NCBI GenBank assembly: GCA_964396375.1
Contig: CAYNEY010000024.1
Span: 1-64,000 of the forward strand
Source of the DNA: FEN-1139 sp964396375
GTDB lineage: Bacteria > Myxococcota_A > Polyangia > Polyangiales > Polyangiaceae
Direction: 5' to 3'
Length of the DNA stretch: 64,000 nt
The notes under the pieces are model-generated. The model saw only the letters and a list, made by a program, of their open reading frames with translations. It was not told the origin of the DNA and made no database searches. The position numbers and the translations under genes were made by a program. Numbering within the stretch: the first letter of the stretch is position 1; every line of letters begins with the position of its first letter. Below, piece after piece: positions 42,671-52,262 of the stretch.

Positions 42671-44866
42671 TCATCTGCTTGGCCGCTTCACAGCCGAGAG
42701 CGGTGGGCTCGAGCGACGCCGCGCCGGGGGCCGCGAATCGGCCCGTACTTGCGGCACGGACGAGGAGGATTCGAGGCGATGCGGACCGCTGCCGCTCCGC
42801 GCCGGCGGCAGCACCGAACGGGTGCGATAGGGCTGTCCCTGAACCACGATCTCGATCCCCAAGCTCCGGCAGCGTCGCGCGAGCTTGTCCATGTCCACAC
42901 CGGAACTCACCAACAGGCCTGCCGGAGGCGAGGGGTCGATGAACAAATCCGCGGTCTGCCTGCGAGTTCGGAGCAACTCACGGATCTCCTGGTCCTCGAC
43001 CCAAAGGAATCCCCCGGTCTCCACGAAATCCGCCCGAGCGACCACCGTGCTCGCCTGGGTCAAGACTCGCGCAATCGGATCCGGGATCGCGGCCGTTTCC
43101 TCGAGAGTTTGGCGGATTGTCTCGGGCTCCAACCCGGCGCTCAACGCGTTGAGAACAGTCTGCGGCGTCACGACCACATCGAGATAGCCAGCAACCGAAC
43201 CCACTTCGATCAAGGGGGCAAGGGCCAGTACCTGCCCGACCAGAGTCATTGGGCCGATCCGCAAGGTGTTCCCATCGATGAAACGTGAGCCTTCTGGCTG
43301 CACCGATGGTTTGTCATTGCGCAGAAACGCTCGTCCTCGGGGAGTGATGCGGAGAAGCGTGTCCACCGAGCCCAAATCCCCCAATTCCTCTCCCTCTCCG
43401 AGATCGACCACACCGAGCACATGCAGGGTCTCAAGGGCGATCCGACGCGCCAACTCCTCGATCTCGAGCACTTCGAAGCCAGTGCGGCCCGACCAGCGCT
43501 CGAGCAACCGCGCGACACCGGGCCGCCGAGCGTCGGTCCGCAGATAACCGAGCACGGAATTCCACGGGGCCCAACGGCCGTCACCTAGTTCGGTGAGCGC
43601 CTCGAGGACCATCTCGCGCAGCACCCCAACCGGGCTCGGTTCCCGAGCGTCGAGGGCAGACCGCAGGACCTCTGGCTCGGATCGGGCCTCATCCCACGCT
43701 CCACCACGGCGCCAGGCCCGAAACAAAGCCAGCGACAGTTCGTGCACCGCATAGCCACCAGGTGGGGTAGCGATCCCAGTCGCGGTTCCGTCCCAAAGCC
43801 CGATCGCCCGGCTCAACGTCACGAGCAGGCTCACTGCGTTCGGGTCCGCCCCGAAGCGGGAGGCAAGGCGCGTCACCAGTGAGCGAGGCGTACCGATTCC
43901 GTCGCGCACCTCGATGGCCGGATCACGCGCCGCAAGGCTGAGCGCAAGGCACAGCGGCACCGGATTGTCCGCAAATTTGGCACGCCGGGGGGCGTGATCG
44001 TCCGAAAGCACCGAAGCCCGAATCGCCAACCGTTGAGCTTCGCGCTCAGCCTTGCGCTCAGCACCCACCACCCGCGCCACTTCGGTCGGCACCACATGTC
44101 GATTCGGGTGAACTGGGATCAAGAGACCGCGACGCTCCAGCGCGAAACCAACACCTCGTCGCGAAGGAGTGGCACCAGTCGCGCCGCGCAGCCGCAGCGG
44201 TTCCCTCTCCAATTCCAGCAACTCCTCTGTATCGACCTCACCTCCTACTTCCTCAATGGAGCGCAGCAGGCGGCGCTCCAGAGGCGCCAGTTGCTCAATC
44301 TGGCTCTCAAGGAGAAGATCGTTGTTGAGGACCTCCCAGGCCGCCTCCAGTGCGAGGGCGAGCGGTGGAGTGGCCGCTCGCCCGAGGTAGTGGGTGGCCA
44401 CGCTCTGCGCAACCTCGGCGGAGAGCTGCGAAATCAGGGCGCGCGCGCCGCGAGGATCCTCTCCCTGCCAGTGACGCATCTGCACCATGTAGGCAATCGG
44501 TAGGATCAGCTCCAGCCGCGCTTGCTCATGTTTCCGGACAAAGGCGATTCCGCGAGCCACCAGCAAATCCAGCCCTGGCAGGACCTCGTTGGTGTAGAGC
44601 GTCCCCTGACTCTCCGCCAGGCGATACAGAAGTTCCCGAGCGGCGCTCGGCAGTTGTGTCGGATCGCGGACCTCCGGCAGCAAGAGCAGCGCCCGAGCCA
44701 CCTGAGAAGGCACGTCGATCCGCTTGCTGGAATCGACGCGCACGCGTGTCCGTTCGATGAGCGAACTCAGTTCCCGCTCCGGCAGCAGGCGCAGGACATC
44801 CTCGAGGCGCATGGCACGCGCCATCGGTCGGGAGCTTCGGCGGGGAGGGTTGACCGAGTCGGACAT
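42671..44866 (-). CDS. helicase-associated (XPB-N / Helicase_C_3-like) protein
   Basis: A 731-residue protein. The C-terminal domain (GYLDVVVTPQTVLNALSAGL, EETAAIPDPIARVLTQA, FLWVEDQEIRELL) matches the C-terminal domain that precedes XPB-type helicases (PF13625-like). No Walker motifs, so the helicase motor is not here. The Arg-rich N-terminus and C-terminus suggest nucleic-acid binding. Divergent from the HD gene. Confidence 0.6.
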   Translation of the reverse strand: MSDSVNPPRRSSRPMARAMRLEDVLRLLPERELSSLIERTRVRVDSSKRIDVPSQVARALLLLPEVRDPTQLPSAARELLYRLAESQGTLYTNEVLPGLDLLVARGIAFVRKHEQARLELILPIAYMVQMRHWQGEDPRGARALISQLSAEVAQSVATHYLGRAATPPLALALEAAWEVLNNDLLLESQIEQLAPLERRLLRSIEEVGGEVDTEELLELEREPLRLRGATGATPSRRGVGFALERRGLLIPVHPNRHVVPTEVARVVGAERKAEREAQRLAIRASVLSDDHAPRRAKFADNPVPLCLALSLAARDPAIEVRDGIGTPRSLVTRLASRFGADPNAVSLLVTLSRAIGLWDGTATGIATPPGGYAVHELSLALFRAWRRGGAWDEARSEPEVLRSALDAREPSPVGVLREMVLEALTELGDGRWAPWNSVLGYLRTDARRPGVARLLERWSGRTGFEVLEIEELARRIALETLHVLGVVDLGEGEELGDLGSVDTLLRITPRGRAFLRNDKPSVQPEGSRFIDGNTLRIGPMTLVGQVLALAPLIEVGSVAGYLDVVVTPQTVLNALSAGLEPETIRQTLEETAAIPDPIARVLTQASTVVARADFVETGGFLWVEDQEIRELLRTRRQTADLFIDPSPPAGLLVSSGVDMDKLARRCRSLGIEIVVQGQPYRTRSVLPPARSGSGPHRLESSSSVPQVRADSRPPARRRSSPPLSAVKRPSR

Positions 44867-45065
44867 TGCTCAAAGTTGGCTACATAAGACTACAACCTCG
44901 AGAATTCAGCTCGAATTTGCCGCGCTGTCCAGTCCTAACCGCCCTACCCCTCGACTCTTCCGGAGAATCGAGACGTTCGACCATTCGGCCGCTCCGGCGA
45001 ACCAACTGGCCTCTACCGCGCGATCATCGGCACCTCGCGCGGCGCATGGTAGAGCGCGGGGGCCG

Positions 45066-46355
45066 ATGATCCTTCGGGACCCAGTTCACGGACTCGTCAC
45101 CTTCGAAAGCGAGGAGCAGCGCCTGCTCGTCGAGCTCTTTCAGACCCGTGAGTTCCAGCGCCTTCGTCGGATCCGTCAGCTGGGCCTCACCTCGCTCTCC
45201 TATCCTGGCGCGGATCACACACGCTTCTCTCACTCGATCGGCACCGCCCACGTGATGGGCCGCTTCCTCGAACGGCTGCGCCAGCTCGATCGTGACCTCC
45301 CATACTGGCAGCGGATCACCACCGAACGCGCGCGTGAGGCACTGGCAGCAGCGCTCCTGCATGATGTCGGTCATGGTCCCTTCTCCCATCTTTTCGAGAA
45401 TGCAATCGCGAATGCTCCGAGCCACGAGGAGTGGAGCTCTCGCATTGTCCAGGATCCCTCGAGCGAGGTACACCAAGTGCTCGCGCGCACCGATCCTGGC
45501 TTGCCCCGTCGAGTCGCCGAGCTGATCCGAGGCAAGCATGACTTGCCGTTTCTTGGTGCGGTGATGAGTGGAACATTCGACGTCGATCGCTGCGACTACC
45601 TCCTTAGAGACGCACACTTCACAGGGGTCGGATACGGCCATTTCGACCTCGACTGGCTCTTGCGCAGTCTGAGGCTCGGTGCGGCCGCCGACGATCAACT
45701 TCCGGAGTTGATGGTTGACGGTCCAAAAGGGCTCCCCGCCATCGAATCCTTCGTATTGGCCCGCCTCTTCATGTTCCAACAGGTGTATTTCCACAAAGCG
45801 AGCCGAGCCAGCGAATGGATGCTGACCCGTATCCTCGCCCGGGTAGCCGAGCTGGTGCTGGAGGGGGTACCACTTCCGGGGCTCCCCGCCGCCCTGGCTG
45901 ACTTCGCGCTTTCACACGACACTTCACTCGAGAGCTACCTTTCGCTGGACGATTTCGTGCTCTGGGAATCCTTGAGAACTTGGACGTCAGCGCGCGATCC
46001 CATTCTTTCTGACCTTTCTTCGCGGCTTTTCTCGCGCCAACTCTTCAAGACCCACGAGCTCTTCGGGGAACAGCTCGATCCTGTGTGGAACTCGGAAGCC
46101 CTCGCCATCACCCGTTCGGTGGCAGCCACCCATGGCTTCGATCCTGACTGGTACGTCGGGTTGGACGTCGCAACCGATGTGCCCTTCGAGGAGGAGCACG
46201 CCGCCCTTTCAGTCCGCTTTCCTTCTGGTACTCAACGTTCCCCAGCCGAAGTGTCGCTCCTCCTGCGGAGGTTGAACGGTGAGGCACTGGAGAGAGTTCG
46301 CCTGATATTTCCGGTTGAGATCCGAGAGGCGGTGGTGGAGGCGTTGGAACAATGA
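45066..46355 (+). CDS. HD-domain phosphohydrolase
   Basis: A 429-residue protein from ATG 45066. It has the SAMHD1/YpgQ-like start RDPVHGLVTF...LLVELFQTREFQRLRRIRQLGL, then HTRFSHSIG and LLHDVGHGPFSHLFE, which supply the H...HD...D metal site, and FDVDRCDYLLRDA. This dGTPase-like group acts on nucleotides. The stop overlaps the next start by 4 bases. Confidence 0.88.
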   Translation: MILRDPVHGLVTFESEEQRLLVELFQTREFQRLRRIRQLGLTSLSYPGADHTRFSHSIGTAHVMGRFLERLRQLDRDLPYWQRITTERAREALAAALLHDVGHGPFSHLFENAIANAPSHEEWSSRIVQDPSSEVHQVLARTDPGLPRRVAELIRGKHDLPFLGAVMSGTFDVDRCDYLLRDAHFTGVGYGHFDLDWLLRSLRLGAAADDQLPELMVDGPKGLPAIESFVLARLFMFQQVYFHKASRASEWMLTRILARVAELVLEGVPLPGLPAALADFALSHDTSLESYLSLDDFVLWESLRTWTSARDPILSDLSSRLFSRQLFKTHELFGEQLDPVWNSEALAITRSVAATHGFDPDWYVGLDVATDVPFEEEHAALSVRFPSGTQRSPAEVSLLLRRLNGEALERVRLIFPVEIREAVVEALEQ

Positions 46356-47014
46356 CCACTTTTGTCCCTTGGCTTGTGTCCGGCTCGCTCCTTGGCCCCC
46401 TCCCCACACCCGGCACTGGCCCGCTCGCCTACGACGGCTTCGATCGTCGACGCGAAGAAGGTGTGACCTGGGAGGCAACGCCGAGTCGAGCCGACGGAGT
46501 CTACGGTCGCTTCGATGGACCGCTCACCTTTTCGCCTTGCCTATCGCTCTCTCGCCTCGACGCCGGGTTCGTGCCAGGCATCGGTGTGCGCGTCCACTAT
46601 CTCTCCACTCTGGGTCTTTCAGCAAGCTACGGAACGGGGACGCTGTGGCCTGGACATGCCGACTCTGTGCGGAGCATGAGCCGAGTCGGGTTGGAGCTGC
46701 GTCCGCTGTTTCTGCTGCGTTGGTCCAACGACTGGGAAAAGGGCCCGAGCGTCCTCGATCTCACCCTCGATTCCCTCTCTCTCGGTGTCGGAGGATTCCT
46801 TGCCAAACTTGACACGTCGAGTCAATTGAAGCGCGGACTCGATGCCGAACTGGCAGCTGGCGTCCCTTTGATCGGTCATGCACTCGGTCCCTGGATCGGC
46901 ATCGCGGCTACTCTCCGTGTCCCACCGTTGGTCGACGATGGGAGCCACGTAGCGCTTGGTTGGTTGGTGCGCCTCGAATACAGCCTCGTTCTCTCTTCTT
47001 CCGCGTCGGAGTAA
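46352..47014 (+). CDS. hypothetical barrel-like protein
   Basis: A 220-residue protein with a weak N-terminal hydrophobic stretch, then many alternating strands (PGIGVRVHYLSTLGLSASYG; MSRVGLELRPLFLLRW; HVALGWLVRLEYSLVL), ending like an outer-membrane barrel. Signal peptide cleavage is not obvious. Translationally coupled to the HD gene (ATGA) and followed by engB. Confidence 0.5.
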   Translation: MTTFVPWLVSGSLLGPLPTPGTGPLAYDGFDRRREEGVTWEATPSRADGVYGRFDGPLTFSPCLSLSRLDAGFVPGIGVRVHYLSTLGLSASYGTGTLWPGHADSVRSMSRVGLELRPLFLLRWSNDWEKGPSVLDLTLDSLSLGVGGFLAKLDTSSQLKRGLDAELAAGVPLIGHALGPWIGIAATLRVPPLVDDGSHVALGWLVRLEYSLVLSSSASE

Positions 47015-47021
47015 CCAGAAT

Positions 47022-47693
47022 ATGCCACCTCGCTCAGAAGTCCCCCGGGTCGTGGACGCTCGGTTCATCGCCACCGCGCAGACTCTGGACCAAGTCCCAC
47101 CGCCAGTCATGGCGGAGGTCGCCTTCGCCGGTCGCTCCAACGTCGGGAAGAGCAGTCTGATGAATGCACTCTTGGGCCGCCGACGACTGGTCCACACGAG
47201 CAGCACCCCGGGTTGCACGCGGGCGCTGGGCTTCTTTGAGGCGAGACTTGAGCCTGAGGCGCGCCTATGCCTCGTCGACCTCCCCGGGTACGGCTATGCG
47301 GCACGTTCCAAGCAGGAGCGAAGGGCATGGGGCGATCTGCTCGATAGGTATCTGCTCGAGCGCCCCACGCTACGCTCCGTAGTCCTCCTGATCGACATTC
47401 GCCGTGAGTGCGAAGAAGAGGAGCTGGATCTCCTCGAGCTCCTACGCACCCCCGTATCCCATCGTCCGCCACTCGCGATCACAGTGGTGGCAACCAAGCT
47501 CGACCAGCTTGCCAACTCGGCGCGCCAGCCACGGCTGCGTGCGCTCTCCGAGCAATCCCAGAAACGGGTTCTCGGCGTGAGCATCAAGGAACCGAAAACC
47601 ATCGGACCCCTTCAAGCTGCCGTGTTTTCGCCTACCGGTTCGGAGACGCTAGCTCGGCCCGCGAGTACTCGCGACGACAGTCGAGATCCGTGA
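47022..47693 (+). CDS. engB: ribosome-biogenesis GTPase YihA/EngB
   Basis: A 223-residue protein with EVAFAGRSNVGKSSLMNALLG (G1), TPGCTR, VDLPGYGYA (G3) and TKLDQL (G4), all in family order. It assists 50S assembly. The C-terminal 25 residues are polar and overlap the next gene on the other strand by 62 bases. Confidence 0.95.
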   Translation: MPPRSEVPRVVDARFIATAQTLDQVPPPVMAEVAFAGRSNVGKSSLMNALLGRRRLVHTSSTPGCTRALGFFEARLEPEARLCLVDLPGYGYAARSKQERRAWGDLLDRYLLERPTLRSVVLLIDIRRECEEEELDLLELLRTPVSHRPPLAITVVATKLDQLANSARQPRLRALSEQSQKRVLGVSIKEPKTIGPLQAAVFSPTGSETLARPASTRDDSRDP

Positions 47694-48288
47694 CGAGGGA
47701 GAAGCTGGGCCCTGTCATCGTCATCTTCCAGAGCGGGCCGCTCTTCCCGAGCTCGGTGCGGATATTGGCGCGCTGTCTTTGATCCACCCCCCGGGATTTG
47801 GCCATCGAAAAGAGTCGTCGGGGTCCGCAGCCAAGTCTGGGGAGCACTGGTCCGCAGGAACCCCAGGCTTCCGTGGCGGCCGCCACCACCACACCGTTCC
47901 GGCCCAACGTGACCGTTCTGGTACGACACGTTCCACTCTGTTCACGCCGCTCTTCGAACACCAGTCGGCCCCGAACCGACCCATTGGCCATGTTCAGCGT
48001 TCCGTCGTTGCTCACACCCATGAGATAGATCTCCCGAAGCGCCCCAAGACCATGGGATTGTTGAAGTATTGGGACTAGGGCCAGGGGATCGACTGCCGTC
48101 GGCCAGCCAGAAATCTGAGCGGGTTTGACCAGAAGACGCTGGAGGTTAGGACGTCCCTGCTGTTCGGACCATAGGGTCCCGCCGAGCGCCACGATCAAGC
48201 ATCCCGCCAGCACCAGGATTCCGGCAAAGAGGTCCCGATACTCGGCGGCGGTGGGATGCTGCTCCCTTACGGAGGCGAAATGGCTCAC
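47632..48288 (-). CDS. membrane-anchored hypothetical protein
   Basis: About 218 residues from a GTG at 48288. Longer frames up to 48522 run antisense through tRNA-Val and are an artefact. An N-terminal membrane helix (LFAGILVLAGCLIVALGGTLW) leads to a periplasmic region with strands and Cys residues (SGTCRTRTV, WGSCG, RLGCG, DLDCRREY). No family recognised. It overlaps the engB 3' end. Confidence 0.55.
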   Translation of the reverse strand: MSHFASVREQHPTAAEYRDLFAGILVLAGCLIVALGGTLWSEQQGRPNLQRLLVKPAQISGWPTAVDPLALVPILQQSHGLGALREIYLMGVSNDGTLNMANGSVRGRLVFEERREQSGTCRTRTVTLGRNGVVVAAATEAWGSCGPVLPRLGCGPRRLFSMAKSRGVDQRQRANIRTELGKSGPLWKMTMTGPSFSLVTDLDCRREYSRAELASPNR

Positions 48289-48426
48289 CCACCGCTTCGT
48301 ATCCCAGCGTCTTCGCCGCTGCCACGAAAACCGGCTTGGAGAGGTCAATTCTGGTTTGCTTACTCGGCCAAGGCGAGGTATTGACGCGCTCCCTGGGGAT
48401 GCCCCCACGGGATGCCTTGTCGGACT

Positions 48427-48501
48427 GGGCGCATAACTCAGTGGTAGAGTGCGTTCTTCACACGGACGAAGTCGCAGGTTCAAGTCCTGCTGCGCCCACC
48501 A
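48427..48501 (+). tRNA. tRNA-Val(CAC)
   Basis: A complete 75-nt cloverleaf with CCA encoded: acceptor GGGCGCA/TGCGCCC, D-arm ACTC/GAGT, anticodon stem CGTTC/GGACG with loop TTCACAC (CAC at 34-36), T-arm GCAGG/CCTGC with loop TTCAAGT. One G-U pair in the anticodon stem. Confidence 0.92.
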
Positions 48502-48510
48502 TCGAACAGA

Positions 48511-48534
48511 GGGCCGAGCCAAAGAGTTCGGTCC
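48511..48534 (+). terminator. hairpin after tRNA-Val
   Basis: GGGCCGA (48511-48517) pairs with TCGGTCC (48528-48534) with one G-U pair, ten bases after the tRNA end, followed by TTGTTGCTTTG. Confidence 0.5.
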
Positions 48535-48727
48535 TTGTTGCTTTGTGCGGGGGATTTGCGGGCATCACAACCGTCGTCTCGGGGGTTCGAGACGGGCATG
48601 TGGGGATTCACGGGGCTCCTTGCATTGCGCTCCACCACCCCTCGCCCGAGAAGGCTCTGGTGGACTGAGCCCCCGTGGGATAATGATGAGCGTTTAGCCA
48701 TCCCCGCTTTCGTCGAAAGGTTTCCCC

Positions 48728-49510
48728 ATGCGACTTCATCACCTCCTCCTCCTCGGACTCATCCTCTCTGCTTGTGACAGTTCCAGCGGGAGCGGTGATG
48801 GCGACGGGAGCGGCTCCGGGCTCTTTGGCGCGGGCACCAGCACGGGTTCAGGCGACGGGGATTCGACCGTCACGGCCGACGATATCGACCAGGTCTGTCA
48901 GAACCTGTGCCAAACCATGGTCAACGACACACCGTGTTCACCTTCGCTGACCGTAAGCGAGTGTCTCACAGAGTGTTCAGCACTGATGGACGCGATGTCC
49001 GACCCAGAGGTCGCCGGCTCAAGCTGCTTGCCTGACCTCCTCGCCGTCTACGACTGCGCCGCCACCGTCCCCGGTTCCAGCTGGACCTGTGACGAGAGCG
49101 GCGAGCCTGAGTTGCCGGCGAGCCAGTGTGATGACGAGGTGCGTGCCTTCGAGACCTGCTTCGCAAGCGACCCGGGCGACACGCCTTCCACAGGCGGCGC
49201 AAGTGGCACGGGGGGCACGACAGGCACAGCCGTGGGCGCTCCCAGCGCCTCGGACTGGGAGTCCTTCTGCGGACGGTTTCTGGCTGCGGATTGTGGAGAC
49301 GCGCCCTTCTCGACCGTCGCCGAATGCGTGACCATCTTTCAGTCGGGCATAGACACGATGGATGCGACCTGCAGTGCGGCTCTAGGGGCCGCCGTGCGCT
49401 GCGTCAACAGCGAGCTCGTCTCGCCCTTTTTCTGCGATAGTGAGACAAGCTCGACCACACTCTCGGAAGCGGTGTGCGAGGCAGAGCAGGCGGCGGCCGA
49501 GAACTGCTGA
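48728..49510 (+). CDS. Cys-rich lipoprotein
   Basis: A 260-residue protein. The lipobox LILSAC gives Cys16, followed by a Gly/Ser/Asp-rich tether. Two Cys-patterned modules follow (CQNLCQTMV...CSPSLTVSECLTEC...CLPDLLAVYDCA; and FCGRFLAADC...VAECVTIFQ...CSAALGAAVRC), joined by a Gly/Thr linker. Modules like this are common in secretomes of Polyangia and probably form disulfide-bonded binding domains. A GATAAT box and GAAAGG site lie upstream. Confidence 0.78.
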   Translation: MRLHHLLLLGLILSACDSSSGSGDGDGSGSGLFGAGTSTGSGDGDSTVTADDIDQVCQNLCQTMVNDTPCSPSLTVSECLTECSALMDAMSDPEVAGSSCLPDLLAVYDCAATVPGSSWTCDESGEPELPASQCDDEVRAFETCFASDPGDTPSTGGASGTGGTTGTAVGAPSASDWESFCGRFLAADCGDAPFSTVAECVTIFQSGIDTMDATCSAALGAAVRCVNSELVSPFFCDSETSSTTLSEAVCEAEQAAAENC

Positions 49511-49644
49511 GAAACCTCCTGGCTCGAGCGGTGCATTCAGCCACGTTCACTGACCCGTGAGCGCGCCGATTCGGCCACAGGGACAGTCTCACCAGTGCGA
49601 ACCCGGTCGACGCCACTCTCTCAGAGCGGGTATCCTCTCGACCC

Positions 49645-51267
49645 ATGAAATCTGCCGCACCCGCGTTGGTCGTCTGCGGACACCTGCTTTCGTGTCTTGG
49701 GTTCGCCACGCCAACCGCGGTCCTCGCGGAGCCAAACCAAGCTGCCCCTCTCGAGGTCAAGGACCGCTACTTTCTGGTCGATCCACGGCTCCGAGCCAAG
49801 CCGCCCGAACCAGATCTGTTGCGGGTCACCATCCACGGCGACTACCAGGCGCGCGCCACCCGACTCGGCAGCTCGCGGCTTCCCACCTACCAGTACCCAG
49901 ATTATCGCGACGAGGTGGGCCAATCCTACCGCTTCGAGCATGTGATGCGGATCACTCCGGAGCTGCACTACGGCCAGAGCTTCGCCGTTCGAACCGAGGT
50001 GGACGTGCCAAGTGGTTTCATGCTCGGCAACGAAACCGACCACCTTCGCATGGACTATGGGCCGTACCACTATCGTCAACCGATGCGGCTAGTCCCACGC
50101 CTCGGCTACGTCGACGTCGCTCTGCCTCACGGACAGTTGACGATCGGACAACAGGCTGCGCATTTCGGTACTGGCATGGTGATCGCCGACGGAAATCAGC
50201 GTCTTCTGTTTGGCGACTCCCAGCCTGGAACCATCGTCGAGCGAGTGATGCTGAAGGCACACCCCTTCGGCTCAAACTCACCCTACGAACTCGCGGTGAT
50301 GGCCGATCTCGTGTATTCGGATCGCCACGTGCGCCTGACTCGTGGCGATCTCGCGACCCGTTTCGGTGTCGGCGCAAGCTACCTCCCAGAGTCCCACGAC
50401 ACTCTCGCACTCCTCATCACGGCCGAGCAGCTTCGGCCACATCCGTGGGACCGCGAAGGCGTCGTGCCGGGCCGCGAACAGAGCGTCACCTTCGATGGAA
50501 CGGGTCGTTTCTTCTTCACCATCCCGGGCCGCCAAGCCCTCGGATTCGTCGAGGGGCAAGCAGCTCTGGTGCTTGGGGAGAGCGAGCTCGTGCCAGAGGG
50601 CGTCGCGGCACCCGCGCGCATCGAGCGTTTCGGTGGCCTTCTGCGCGTCGGCGCAGTCTCCCTCACCGGCCAAGGCAGACGTCGCTGGGGTCGCTGGTCG
50701 CTCGCCATGGAGTGGGGCTACGCCTCCGGCGATGGGGATCCGTCTGACAATGTGGACCGACGTTTCTCGATGAGTGCCGAGCGACAGGTCGGGCTGGTGC
50801 TCTTCAACGAGGTTTTGCGTTTCCGCACAGCCCGCGCGGCCGTGGCGCTCCGCGACAGCCGTCATCCGAATCCGCGTGACTTCAACGCCAGCACTCTGCT
50901 CGCAACCGGCGGCGGTGTGAGTCAGAGCACCTATCTTGGTCCGCAGGTTCTGTTCCGCGTCCTGCCCAACCTCGATCTGCGCGCCGCGGCCTTGGTGGCC
51001 CAGGCCACGAGTGACCTCGTCGATCCTGCCTCCTATTTGGCTCGAGGCGCAACCATCAACTACGACGGGGGAGATCCAGGCTCTCGCGATCTTGGGGTAG
51101 AGTTCGACTTCGGCACCGAGTTTCGCTACCCCCTCGACCACGGCCTTTCGGTCAGCCTCGGAGCCGAGGCAGGCCTCCTGCTACCGGGAGACGCTTTCGA
51201 CACCGCCGATCACGAGTCGCTTCCCCCACTCGGACTGGTGCGCGGTCGTTTCGGCTTCTATTACTGA
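49645..51267 (+). CDS. outer-membrane beta-barrel protein
   Basis: A 540-residue protein. A signal peptide ending AVLAEP is followed by about 16 amphipathic strands (RFEHVMRITPELHYGQSFAVRTEVDV; PRLGYVDVALPHGQLTIGQQ) and a C-terminal aromatic residue (RGRFGFYY) as required by BAM. It resembles porin or alginate-export-type barrels. No repeats or extra domain. It ends 7 bases before the PLP enzyme gene. Confidence 0.7.
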   Translation: MKSAAPALVVCGHLLSCLGFATPTAVLAEPNQAAPLEVKDRYFLVDPRLRAKPPEPDLLRVTIHGDYQARATRLGSSRLPTYQYPDYRDEVGQSYRFEHVMRITPELHYGQSFAVRTEVDVPSGFMLGNETDHLRMDYGPYHYRQPMRLVPRLGYVDVALPHGQLTIGQQAAHFGTGMVIADGNQRLLFGDSQPGTIVERVMLKAHPFGSNSPYELAVMADLVYSDRHVRLTRGDLATRFGVGASYLPESHDTLALLITAEQLRPHPWDREGVVPGREQSVTFDGTGRFFFTIPGRQALGFVEGQAALVLGESELVPEGVAAPARIERFGGLLRVGAVSLTGQGRRRWGRWSLAMEWGYASGDGDPSDNVDRRFSMSAERQVGLVLFNEVLRFRTARAAVALRDSRHPNPRDFNASTLLATGGGVSQSTYLGPQVLFRVLPNLDLRAAALVAQATSDLVDPASYLARGATINYDGGDPGSRDLGVEFDFGTEFRYPLDHGLSVSLGAEAGLLLPGDAFDTADHESLPPLGLVRGRFGFYY

Positions 51268-51273
51268 TGGGCC

Positions 51274-52248
51274 ATGCGACGCCCAAGGCTCAACCTCGCC
51301 CACCTCCCCACTCCCCTTTGCCACTTCGACGCGCTCGACCGTCTGGTGGGCTGCGAGCTCTGGCTCAAGCGCGACGATTTCACGCATGGTCCTGCAGCAG
51401 GGAACAAGATCCGGAAGCTCGAATACCTCCTCGCTGACGCAAAGCGAAATGGGTCCGACTGCGTGATCACCTGTGGTGGTGAACAGTCGAATCATGCCCG
51501 AGCTACCGCAGTCTGCGCTCGGCAGCTCGGAATGCAACCCGTGCTCTTCCTTCGCACAGCGTCACCCGAGGTTGTCCCACCTTCCATTGGAAACCTCTTC
51601 GTGAACCGACTGCTCGCCGCCCAACTCCACTTCATCGATGTGTCTGCCTACGCGCGTCGCGACCAGTTGATGGCGAACGAAGCAACCCGCCTGGCTGAGC
51701 TTGGTTCGCGTCCCTACGTGATCCCCGAAGGTGGTTCCAACGGTCTCGGTGCCCTCGGCTACGTAACGGCCATGGAGGAGCTGCACCGACAGCTGGAACT
51801 TGGTTTGGCCGGCTCGGTCCGCCATTTCGATTCGGTTGTGGTTGCCTGTGGTTCCGGCGGCACCACCGCGGGGGTTGCGCTCGGCGCGCGCCTCACGGGT
51901 GTTGCGGGTCGAGTCGACAGCATCGCGGTGTGCGAATCGCGCGCATACTTCGAAGCCGTCGTACAGCGTATCGTGGTCGAGGCACGCGGCCTCGACCCAC
52001 GGCTCTCGAGCACTGTACCGGTGTTCGTTCACGATGAGTTCAAGGGTCCGGCGTACGCAGTATCGACCGCAGAGCAGATCGAGTTCATCACCGAGGCTGC
52101 GCGAGTATCGGGAGTAGTGCTCGATCCCGTCTACACGGGGAAAGCTCTATTTGGCCTCTCGCGTCTGACCGAAAAACCCGGACGTGCCCTGTTCGTGCAC
52201 ACAGGTGGCCTCTTGGGAGCCCTTGCCCAATCGGCAAGCTTTGCCTGA
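51274..52248 (+). CDS. D-cysteine desulfhydrase / ACC deaminase family PLP enzyme
   Basis: A 324-residue protein. The catalytic Lys is in AAGNKIRKLE (K45), CGGEQSNHARATA follows, and SGGTTAGVALG provides the phosphate-binding loop; the HTGGLLGAL end is family-typical. Acts on D-cysteine or ACC; the exact substrate cannot be told. Confidence 0.85.
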   Translation: MRRPRLNLAHLPTPLCHFDALDRLVGCELWLKRDDFTHGPAAGNKIRKLEYLLADAKRNGSDCVITCGGEQSNHARATAVCARQLGMQPVLFLRTASPEVVPPSIGNLFVNRLLAAQLHFIDVSAYARRDQLMANEATRLAELGSRPYVIPEGGSNGLGALGYVTAMEELHRQLELGLAGSVRHFDSVVVACGSGGTTAGVALGARLTGVAGRVDSIAVCESRAYFEAVVQRIVVEARGLDPRLSSTVPVFVHDEFKGPAYAVSTAEQIEFITEAARVSGVVLDPVYTGKALFGLSRLTEKPGRALFVHTGGLLGALAQSASFA

Positions 52249-52262
52249 GGCGATCACGAAGC

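Noticed and set aside
48289..48522. N-terminal extension of the minus-strand gene ending at 47632
   Set aside because: The frame runs antisense through tRNA-Val, a classic artefact; the GTG at 48288 gives a sensible membrane-anchor start.
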